From: CAG-1782 sp964418255
GTDB lineage: Bacteria > Bacillota > Clostridia > Christensenellales > DTU072
Assembly (NCBI GenBank): GCA_964418255.1
Contig: CAYQKV010000007.1
Location: 39,685 to 103,684, forward strand
Length of the DNA: 64,000 nt
Reading direction: 5' to 3'
In this document: positions 58,170 through 64,000 of the stretch, piece by piece
How positions within the stretch are numbered: the first letter of the stretch is position 1
Layout of the letters: every line of letters starts with the position of its first letter
The notes under the pieces: generated by a model
The model's database searches: none
Seen by the model: only the letters and a program-made list of their open reading frames with translations
Told to the model about the DNA's origin: nothing
Translations under genes and position numbers: made by a program

Positions 58170-58198
58170 ATTCTAACACGTTATTTAATTATCCGCAA
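58170..58198 (-). promoter_or_regulatory. promoter of the phosphodiesterase/phosphatase operon
   Basis: TTGCGG (58198-58193), a 17-nt spacer and TAGAAT (58175-58170), 8 nt from the ATG at 58161. The -35 word is identical to that of rlmD. Confidence 0.55.
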
Positions 58199-58243
58199 CA
58201 CCGATTAAAAAGCGGTCAACAAAACGCGTTAAGCCTCTTTTTC

Positions 58244-58447
58244 CTAAAATTTTTTTCTCCCGAGTATAAAATCGACGGACACGTCAAAAAAATCGGCGAG
58301 TTTACAAAGCGTTTCCAAATCTACTTCCCTCTGGTCGTTTTCATAGCGCGTATACGCTTGCCGACTGCACTCCAAATATTCCGCAACCTCTTGTTGCGTA
58401 AGCCCCTCTTCTTTTCTAAGCAATCTCAGTTTTTCGCCGATTTTCAT
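58244..58447 (-). CDS. XRE-family transcriptional regulator
   Basis: A 67-residue Cro/CI-type HTH protein: LRKEEGLTQQEVAEYLECSR, then QAYTRYENDQREVD and a C-terminal DVSVDFILGRKKF. It has a good ribosome site (GAGGAG) and is divergent from the 58621 membrane-protein gene. Two palindromes GCACCGTTTCGGTGC, one after each paralogous promoter, are plausible binding sites. Confidence 0.88.
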   Translation of the reverse strand: MKIGEKLRLLRKEEGLTQQEVAEYLECSRQAYTRYENDQREVDLETLCKLADFFDVSVDFILGRKKF

Positions 58448-58543
58448 TTTTACTCCTCAACCGCACTGTAATTTAACTCCTTCAAATCATAAGTTTTGCG
58501 CAGTTTGATTAAAAAAATGCGGTTTTTTTGTTTCTCTTTTTTA

Positions 58544-58572
58544 TTGACATAGTACCAATTAGGTGCTATAAT
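58544..58572 (+). promoter_or_regulatory. promoter of the first KYYKCFG membrane-protein gene
   Basis: Perfect TTGACA (58544-58549), a 17-nt spacer, TGC and perfect TATAAT (58567-58572). Confidence 0.85.
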
Positions 58573-58582
58573 CTTCAATAAA

Positions 58583-58597
58583 GCACCGTTTCGGTGC
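58583..58597. promoter_or_regulatory. shared palindrome, candidate operator
   Basis: GCACCG-TTT-CGGTGC, starting 10 nt after the -10. The identical sequence at identical spacing occurs at 59676 before the paralogous gene. It could be an XRE operator or an RNA hairpin. Confidence 0.7.
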
Positions 58598-58620
58598 GCG
58601 CATTAAAGGAGGGGTGTGGA

Positions 58621-59451
58621 ATGAAATCTAACTTTGTATCCGATAAGTACGAAATCAGAAAAATTCCCGAGTTTCAGTTCAAATATTACAAATGTTTCGG
58701 CTGGGAAACGGTAGGCAATGCCACAGGCGAACCCGAGGATTATGATTACGAATACGACACCAGGCGTTTGCTTTTGTCGCAAGCTAACCCCGGCGCGCCG
58801 AACGGACTGCAATCAATTTTCAAAGACAATTACGAACACAAAATAAAAACGGACGAAAACGGACAGAACGACCGATTGCGCTTAATCAACATCAGACGAA
58901 ACCGTAAAATCGCTATGAGCGACAGCGTATCCGTTCCGTACGACAAATACATCAAAGATTCGAGGGTATATACGCGGTTGAAAAAACGCTACAAATATCG
59001 CGTTGGGTTAATAATTCTGGACATTCTGTTTTTGATTTTATTTCTCGTCGCGGGATTCGTCTCTCTGACGTTCACCTCGGTCGAAGGCGGCTTGCTCGAA
59101 GGCAGTCTTCCCACGGTCATTGCCGACAATCTGATTTCATATATGGAAAAGGACGTAAGCTCAATAGCTTCTATGGGCGAGTTGTTTATCGGAATAAGCG
59201 TGGGTTGCCTTGTTTTTGTGTTGGCGTTTATCGTACGGATTAGACGTTTCTGTACCCTGAGAGAACGACTACTGACCGCGCGCGACTACGTCTTAACGGA
59301 TTTATACAACGGTTATATCGCCGTGAAAAAACTCCGTTTGCGCGACCCGAGTTTGCAAAACGCGCACGAAAGGGCAAACTTCAAACGCGGACAAATTTTC
59401 AGCTCCGCAATTCTACACGCACAAGACCTCAACAACACACTGCATATCTGA
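58621..59451 (+). CDS. membrane protein, KYYKCFG paralogue 1
   Basis: A 276-residue protein. ATG at 58621 follows AAAGGAGG. The N-terminus has IPEFQFKYYKCFGWE; two membrane helices lie at about residues 129-152 and 193-215, with a short extracellular loop between them and soluble ends inside. The C-terminal region (LRERLLTARDYVLTDLYNGYIAVKK) is helical. It matches the 59720 product in motif and layout. Function unknown; no catalytic residues seen. Probably regulated by the divergent XRE gene. Confidence 0.75.
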   Translation: MKSNFVSDKYEIRKIPEFQFKYYKCFGWETVGNATGEPEDYDYEYDTRRLLLSQANPGAPNGLQSIFKDNYEHKIKTDENGQNDRLRLINIRRNRKIAMSDSVSVPYDKYIKDSRVYTRLKKRYKYRVGLIILDILFLILFLVAGFVSLTFTSVEGGLLEGSLPTVIADNLISYMEKDVSSIASMGELFIGISVGCLVFVLAFIVRIRRFCTLRERLLTARDYVLTDLYNGYIAVKKLRLRDPSLQNAHERANFKRGQIFSSAILHAQDLNNTLHI

Positions 59452-59500
59452 CCGCCTTAACCTCAAAAAACGGAAAGATATGAGCAAAAGGGGGAAAAAT

Positions 59501-59540
59501 AACGGGACATTCTTACGGATGCCCCGTTATTTCTTTCTTT
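59501..59540 (+). terminator. terminator after paralogue 1
   Basis: AACGGG, CAT, loop, ATG, CCCGTT, then ATTTCTTTCTTT. The T-run is moderate. Confidence 0.65.
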
Positions 59541-59636
59541 AATATTCTTCCTCGCCCGCGCCCTGCTTCCTCTCAGTTTACGCAGCTTGCCGCTTCTCTC
59601 TCGCTTTTATTATGCTTTTCTCGCCGTTTTTTCTTA

Positions 59637-59665
59637 TTGACACGGCAATACTTTAATGTTATAAT
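59637..59665 (+). promoter_or_regulatory. promoter of the second KYYKCFG membrane-protein gene
   Basis: TTGACA (59637-59642), a 17-nt spacer and TATAAT (59660-59665). Spacing to the palindrome is the same as at 58572. Confidence 0.85.
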
Positions 59666-59675
59666 TAGACATAAT

Positions 59676-59690
59676 GCACCGTTTCGGTGC
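59676..59690. promoter_or_regulatory. shared palindrome, second copy
   Basis: GCACCG-TTT-CGGTGC, identical to 58583-58597. Confidence 0.7.
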
Positions 59691-59719
59691 TTATGGGTCG
59701 AAAGACGGTTGAGGGATTT

Positions 59720-60517
59720 ATGTGTTTTAGAAAGAAAGTCAGCAGTCCGCGCTACGAGTATGCCATAAAGAAAGTGCCCGCGTACGAGCTTAAATACTAC
59801 AAATGTTTCGGGTTCAAGCCGATAAACGAACAGTTAGAAGAATTGAGCGACTGGGAATATCTTTCCACGAAAGACGCCAACTTTACAAACAAGTTTTGGA
59901 AAGAATACCGAACGAAAATCGAAGACGACGAAAAAGGGCCTTACGATACCACGCGTTTGGTTACCGTGAAGTTGAACTCAAAATTCGCTCAAAGCAGTTC
60001 TCTGACGAAATGCTACCACACTTTCTTCAATAAATATTACCCCTCGTTCAATTTTCTCCGCAAGCGTCGAAGACAGCGCATATGGCGCGTGCCGGTAGAT
60101 TTGATTTTATTCGCGCTTTTCGCCTTGATTGCGGTCGTTTCGTTTTCCCTTTCATCCACACTGAACGAACTGTTTAATTACGCCGTCCCCTCGTCGCTCG
60201 GGGAAAGATTTCTTTCGTTTTTTCATCTTGCAAGCGACGCTCTGCCCGACTTTGCATACATCATAGCCGCCGCAGTTTCCGCAATACTTTCCGTCACGTT
60301 CCTTTGTCTGTTCGTATCGCTTTTATTTATAAGCAGCAAGATAGACAGCTACCGCGACAAATATATCATTCCGTCGTTGCACAGCGCGTACATTAACCGC
60401 AAGTATTTCATAAGCCAAAACCCCACCTTGATGACGGCAAGCCAACGGTCGAACTACATTCAAATGCGAGTTTACCGCGCGGCGCAAAAGGACGACGATG
60501 GCGACGAGTTCGACTAA
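59720..60517 (+). CDS. membrane protein, KYYKCFG paralogue 2
   Basis: A 265-residue protein. ATG at 59720 follows GAGGG with short spacing; the frame is open from 59687 but that start overlaps the hairpin. N-terminal VPAYELKYYKCFGFK matches paralogue 1. Two membrane helices (about 121-143 and 188-213) with a short external loop, and cytosolic ends. C-terminal DKYIIPSLHSAYINRKYFIS corresponds to the same region of the first protein. Acidic tail DDDGDEFD. Function unknown; identical promoter layout shows joint regulation. Confidence 0.75.
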   Translation: MCFRKKVSSPRYEYAIKKVPAYELKYYKCFGFKPINEQLEELSDWEYLSTKDANFTNKFWKEYRTKIEDDEKGPYDTTRLVTVKLNSKFAQSSSLTKCYHTFFNKYYPSFNFLRKRRRQRIWRVPVDLILFALFALIAVVSFSLSSTLNELFNYAVPSSLGERFLSFFHLASDALPDFAYIIAAAVSAILSVTFLCLFVSLLFISSKIDSYRDKYIIPSLHSAYINRKYFISQNPTLMTASQRSNYIQMRVYRAAQKDDDGDEFD

Positions 60518-60557
60518 CCCTACACCCGCATAACAGATTCACTTCTCTATAACTAAC

Positions 60558-60596
60558 AAAAACCGCCCCGAGCAATTCGGCGGCGGTTTTTGTTTT
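60558..60596. terminator. bidirectional terminator between paralogue 2 and htpG
   Basis: AAAAACCGCC, an inner CCGAGCAATTCGG hairpin, GGCGGTTTTTG. It lies between converging genes. Confidence 0.85.
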
Positions 60597-60610
60597 AGTC
60601 CGATAATATC

Positions 60611-62446
60611 TTAGATAAGTTCGCAAATAAGGGAAGCAAGCTCGGTGGGGTTTTCGGGCGCGACGCCCTCTATAAGCATCGCCTGCGCAAACAGCACGTT
60701 AGCGAGCTTTTTAACCTTTTCTTTATCTTCCGCAAAGTATTTCTGCAACTTCTCGTAAATTGAATGATTTGCGTTGATTTCAAGCACTTTTTCCGCCTTT
60801 ATCCCGTCTTGCGCGTCGGGCGCCTGGCGAAGCACTTTTTCCATTTCCATAGAAAGGTCGCCCTTTACCGACAGGCACACGGGGTGCGTTTTCAGCCTCG
60901 AAGACAGTTTTACTTCCGTCACTTTATCGCCGAGCGCGTCTTTTATAAAGTCCGTAAGCTCTTTGTTTTCTACGACGACTTCTGCCGCGCTGTCCTCGTA
61001 AGCGGATATCGCTTTGAATTCCTTACCGTCGTAATCGCGCATAATTTTGAGTACGAACTCGTCCACGTCGTCGGTAAGACACAGAATATCATACCCGTCG
61101 TCGAGGATTTTTTCGCACAGCGGCAACGCCTTTATGCTCTCCACGCTGCTGCCCGTCGCGTAGTAAATGCCTTTCTGCGATTCGAGCATCTTTCCGACGT
61201 ATTCCTTGAACGTGACCATTTTATCTTCCTTTATCGAATGGAACATAATAAGGTCTTGCAACGTCTCTTTGTTCTGCCCGTAGCCCTCGTAAATTCCGAA
61301 TTTAAGCTGCCGTGCAAATCCCTTATAGAATTTCAAATACGTCTCTCTGTCGCTTTCCATCATCGCGAGGAGTTCGTTCTTTATCTTCTTTTCTATATTG
61401 TTCGCGATAAAGCGAAGTTGGCTGTTGTGCTGAATTGTTTCACGGGAAACGTTGAGCGTAAGCTGGCTGTCGACAAGCCCTTTTACAAAGCTGAAATAAT
61501 CGGGCAGAAGGTCTTTGCAGCAGTCGGTTATCAACACGCCGTCGGTGTACAATTTTAATCCTTTTTCGAAGTTTTTGGTATAATAATCGTACTGCGGGTG
61601 GGACGGAATAAACAGCAACGCCTTATAGTCGACCTTACCTTCCGCGGACGTATGGATAACTCTCGCGGGCGCCTCATAATCGTAAAAAGTGTCGCGATAA
61701 AACGCCTCGTAGTCTTCTTTTTTAATTTCGCTCTTGTTCTTTTTCCACAGCGGAACCATACTGTTGAGCGTTTCTTCCGCCTTATAGGTTTCTTCCTTGC
61801 CCTCTACCTCTTTATACTGCGTGGTTTCCATTTTTATGGGATACCTGATATAATCGGAATATTTCTTTACAAGGGAGCGTAGCTCGTACTCTTCGAGGAA
61901 CTTCGAGTAGTTTTCCTCGTCCGTATCCGCGCGCAGGTGAAGAACCACCGTCGAGCCGTGCCCGTCGCGCGCGCCGTCCTTGATTTCATAGCCGTCGCTT
62001 CCGTTGCTCGTCCATTCGTGCGCGTTTTCCTCTCCGTACGCCTTGCTGATAACCGTAACTTTGTCGGCTACCATAAACGCGGAATAGAAACCTACGCCAA
62101 ACTGTCCTATAATGCCGATTTCGTCCTTAGGTTCGTTGTTTTCCTTGAATTCGCGCGAACCGCTTCTTGCGATTACGCCGAGGTTCTTGTCAAGTTCGTC
62201 TTCCGTCATTCCGATACCGTTATCGATTATCGAAAGGGTGCGCGCTTCCTTGTCGACTTTGATTTCTATCGCAAAATCCTCACGGGCAAGCCCGCTTATT
62301 CCGTCGGTAAGACTCTTATAATACAGTTTGTCTATGGCGTCGCTCGCATTGCTCAGAAGTTCGCGGATAAATATTTCCTTATGCGTGTATATGGAGTTTA
62401 TCATCAAATCCAGCACTTTTTGCGATTCCGTCTTAAATTTTTTCAT
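60611..62446 (-). CDS. htpG: HSP90 chaperone HtpG
   Basis: A 611-residue Hsp90. ATP-binding GHKL motifs: ELLSNASDAIDKLY, DNGIGMT, GQFGVGFYSAF, and the middle-domain loop NVSRETIQ. It is slightly shorter than the usual 620-640 residues. A CIRCE operator and promoter lie just upstream (62471, 62502), so it is under HrcA heat-shock control. GGAGG precedes the ATG. Confidence 0.96.
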   Translation of the reverse strand: MKKFKTESQKVLDLMINSIYTHKEIFIRELLSNASDAIDKLYYKSLTDGISGLAREDFAIEIKVDKEARTLSIIDNGIGMTEDELDKNLGVIARSGSREFKENNEPKDEIGIIGQFGVGFYSAFMVADKVTVISKAYGEENAHEWTSNGSDGYEIKDGARDGHGSTVVLHLRADTDEENYSKFLEEYELRSLVKKYSDYIRYPIKMETTQYKEVEGKEETYKAEETLNSMVPLWKKNKSEIKKEDYEAFYRDTFYDYEAPARVIHTSAEGKVDYKALLFIPSHPQYDYYTKNFEKGLKLYTDGVLITDCCKDLLPDYFSFVKGLVDSQLTLNVSRETIQHNSQLRFIANNIEKKIKNELLAMMESDRETYLKFYKGFARQLKFGIYEGYGQNKETLQDLIMFHSIKEDKMVTFKEYVGKMLESQKGIYYATGSSVESIKALPLCEKILDDGYDILCLTDDVDEFVLKIMRDYDGKEFKAISAYEDSAAEVVVENKELTDFIKDALGDKVTEVKLSSRLKTHPVCLSVKGDLSMEMEKVLRQAPDAQDGIKAEKVLEINANHSIYEKLQKYFAEDKEKVKKLANVLFAQAMLIEGVAPENPTELASLICELI

Positions 62447-62470
62447 AAACGCCTCCGTTTTTATTTGTGA

Positions 62471-62497
62471 TTAGCAGTCGGTCACCCCGAGTGCTAA
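62471..62497. promoter_or_regulatory. CIRCE operator (HrcA)
   Basis: TTAGCAGTC-N9-GAGTGCTAA; the consensus is TTAGCACTC-N9-GAGTGCTAA, with one change in the left arm. It lies just downstream of the htpG -10 box, in the transcript leader. Confidence 0.9.
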
Positions 62498-62501
62498 ATT
62501 T

Positions 62502-62529
62502 ATTATAGCACAACGCGAAATAAATGCAA
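62502..62529 (-). promoter_or_regulatory. promoter of htpG
   Basis: TTGCAT (62529-62524), a 16-nt spacer and perfect TATAAT (62507-62502) on the minus strand. Confidence 0.75.
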
Positions 62530-62657
62530 GCAAAATTACAAAATTTATCAAACAAAAGGTTATTATTTCCGAGCGGCGATAAAAAGTATGTATAAAAACG
62601 GCGTTTTTTGACAAAAAAGCGATAATATTCGCCGACAACAAGTAATAAAATTACGGT

Positions 62658-63458
62658 ATGAGGAAAGCATTGGGAATAATTTGCGTAATCGTAATAGTCG
62701 TCGCCGTAATAATCGGCGTGGGAAACGCGGTAAGCCGCAAGGTGGAAACGGAAGAAATCGAGCTTAACACAGGCGGCGCGCGCATTCTGCATATAAGCGA
62801 CACGCACTTTCCAAACTGTTTCCTCTCGGTCGGCGAGCTATCCGATTTGATTTCTTCCCAGAAACCCGATTGTATCATTTTTACGGGAGATATAGCGGAC
62901 GGAAGTGCGACAAAAGAGGATATTTCCGCCCTCGAACCTCTTTTTCGCGCGACAAGCGCGCTTTGTCCGTGTTTTCTCGTCATCGGAAACCACGAAATAG
63001 GCAGCACAGAGCTTGATTTTTTCGTAGAAACCGCGAAAAAAAGCGGGATAAACGTCCTTCTTAACGAAATTAAAACGGTAAAAATCAAAAACGTCGACTT
63101 CGCCTTTATCGGGCTGAGCGACGGCTATCTATATGAAGAAAAGACGTTCGGAAACATTCCGTCTCTTGTCGGAAAGAAAAAAATACTTCTCTCGCATCGC
63201 CCGGAGAAGTTCGAAACTTACGTTTCCGCGCCCGAAAAAATAAAACCCGACGTCGTTTTCTGCGGGCACGCCCACGGCGGGCTGTTCAGAATGGGAAATT
63301 CCGCGCTATACGCGCCAAATCAGGGCTTATTTCCCAAATACACCTCGGGACTGTATGAAAAAGACGGCGTAAAAATGATAGTAAGCCGCGGGCTCGGCGT
63401 AAGCGGCGTGGATTTTCGGTGTTTCAACAAATATCACATACCCGTCGCGACGGTATAA
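62658..63458 (+). CDS. membrane-anchored metallophosphoesterase
   Basis: A 266-residue phosphoesterase of the YkuE/YaeI group. An N-terminal membrane helix (about 4-24) is followed by ISDTHFPN, FTGDIADGS, GNHEIGS, LSHRPE and GHAHGG, complete for binuclear metal binding. The catalytic domain should face outside. The ATG has no ribosome site, and TAAAAT ends 6 nt before it. Substrates in this family include UDP-sugars and lipid intermediates; here unknown. Confidence 0.88.
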   Translation: MRKALGIICVIVIVVAVIIGVGNAVSRKVETEEIELNTGGARILHISDTHFPNCFLSVGELSDLISSQKPDCIIFTGDIADGSATKEDISALEPLFRATSALCPCFLVIGNHEIGSTELDFFVETAKKSGINVLLNEIKTVKIKNVDFAFIGLSDGYLYEEKTFGNIPSLVGKKKILLSHRPEKFETYVSAPEKIKPDVVFCGHAHGGLFRMGNSALYAPNQGLFPKYTSGLYEKDGVKMIVSRGLGVSGVDFRCFNKYHIPVATV

Positions 63459-63474
63459 GCCGCCGCGACGGCGC

Positions 63475-63490
63475 CGTTCCACGTTAAACA
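63475..63490. promoter_or_regulatory. second parS-like site
   Basis: CGTTCCACGTTAAACA, 14 of 16 matches to TGTTCCACGTGAAACA, with CACGTT in place of the CACGTG core. It is 6.8 kb from the 56687 site and lies between genes. Confidence 0.5.
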
Positions 63491-63512
63491 TTTTGCCCTA
63501 CGCCGACCGCCG

Positions 63513-63728
63513 TTAAAAAGGTTTTTTGTCTTTTTGCGACAGTTTCTCCACTTTACCGTCGGGATACAATACCGTAGTATTGTCGAGCTGAGATTTCAGA
63601 TTGCCGACCACGCTGTTTACATATTCCCTGCGCAACGTGGTCTGCTCCGCTTTTTCTTCCTCGTTAAGTCCTTCTTCGCGAGACTTGCGCGCAAGAAAGT
63701 TTATTCTCTTTAATTTTTCATCCGTCAT
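63513..63728 (-). CDS. UPF0291 (DUF896) protein
   Basis: A 71-residue cytosolic protein of the DUF896/YnzC family: KRINFLARKSREEGLNEEEK, QTTLRREYVNSV, and NLKSQLDN. YnzC is a small helical protein of Bacillus of uncertain, possibly SOS-related, role. GGGAGG precedes the ATG and a strong promoter is at 63756. Confidence 0.9.
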   Translation of the reverse strand: MTDEKLKRINFLARKSREEGLNEEEKAEQTTLRREYVNSVVGNLKSQLDNTTVLYPDGKVEKLSQKDKKPF

Positions 63729-63755
63729 ACCGCGCCTCCCTTTACGTTCATTACA

Positions 63756-63783
63756 ATTATACTATCTTCGGCAATATTGTCAA
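63756..63783 (-). promoter_or_regulatory. promoter of the DUF896 gene
   Basis: TTGACA (63783-63778), a 16-nt spacer and TATAAT (63761-63756) on the minus strand. Confidence 0.8.
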
Positions 63784-63904
63784 CCGACCGCAAGCAACCG
63801 CCTTTCCGCCGAATTTTTGATTTTAAGACAGCGCATCGCGTTCCCCGAAGCGTAGCAAAAGTTGCGCGAGGGGTAAAAAACGAGAAAAAGGGCTCAAAAG
63901 GCAA

Positions 63905-63934
63905 AAAAATAACAACCTTTGAAGGTTGTTTTTG
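63905..63934. terminator. bidirectional terminator at the window edge
   Basis: AACAACC, loop TTTGAA, GGTTGTT with T-runs on both strands. No gene in view needs it on the plus side; it may end a minus-strand gene lying beyond 64000. The last 60 nt show no recognisable gene. Confidence 0.75.
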
Positions 63935-64000
63935 TTGTCTTGATTGCATACCCTATAAAGAACAGAAAGAGAAAGGAAATAAACTTTGTCGTTTTAACAA

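Noticed and set aside
61436..61451. Third parS-like word TGTTTCACGGGAAACG
   Set aside because: It encodes the conserved HtpG loop NVSRETIQ, lacks the CACGTG core, and resembles parS through the coding constraint.

Overview
The window looks like chromosomal DNA of an anaerobic Clostridia-type bacterium (Bacillota). The evidence is a single-chain pyruvate:ferredoxin oxidoreductase (49395-52904), a 56-residue 2[4Fe-4S] ferredoxin (43095-43265), a CIRCE operator before htpG, a UPF0291/DUF896 protein, AGGAGG-type ribosome sites and clear TTGACA-17-TATAAT promoters. A lineage such as Christensenellales would fit, but that rank is a guess. No rRNA, tRNA, phage, complete insertion sequence or CRISPR array was seen.

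Layout. 0-7.2 kb: a plus-strand envelope cluster (three lipoproteins, a serine-less esterase-like protein, signal peptidase I, a glycerophosphodiester phosphodiesterase). 7.2-8.05 kb: a scar with a DUF4143 ATPase fragment, a long direct repeat and one copy of a multi-hairpin repeat. 8-12.5 kb: two membrane proteins of similar layout and a DUF4097 lipoprotein. 12.6-20.7 kb: metal and DNA defence genes, namely a Zn/Cd-type P-type ATPase with a separate HMA chaperone and ArsR regulator, a DpnII-type restriction enzyme with an HTH-Dam fusion methylase, an acetyltransferase and a copper ATPase. 20.7-22.96 kb: an accessory island of six hairpin repeats around an AT-rich XRE/SLOG gene pair. 22.96-29.1 kb: nickel chaperones hypA and hypB interleaved with two flavoproteins, plus a second hypB. 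29.2-38.9 kb: a divergent surface-glycan locus. 39-49 kb: an acetyltransferase, rRNA methyltransferases, ferredoxin, a second GDPD and a 1401-residue phosphoesterase. 49.3-56.6 kb: PFOR, an orphan HipA-like kinase, a structured RNA before a second SLOG gene, and an intact DUF4143 ATPase. 56.6-64 kb: two tandem low-molecular-weight phosphatases, phosphodiesterases, a pair of paralogous membrane proteins beside an XRE regulator, htpG, and two parS-like sites.

How genes work together. PFOR and ferredoxin form the core of pyruvate catabolism. RmlA, RmlB, a QdtA/FdtA-type ketoisomerase, an aminotransferase and an acetyltransferase make a complete route to a dTDP-3-acetamido-3,6-dideoxyhexose, which the adjacent glycosyltransferases and the CDP-glycerol-type transferase probably build into a cell-surface polymer. 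The two P-type ATPases export divalent and monovalent metals. HypA and HypB imply nickel delivery, yet no hydrogenase or urease lies in view.

Most unusual features: a dispersed repeat made of up to four consecutive hairpins whose arms change together between copies (7754-7949 and six copies at 20742-22954); a 5'-end-paired, self-terminating RNA of about 219 nt upstream of a SLOG gene (54272-54490); two XRE regulators with visible candidate operators; and at least four genes whose -10 box sits 6-9 nt from the ATG, predicting leaderless mRNAs.
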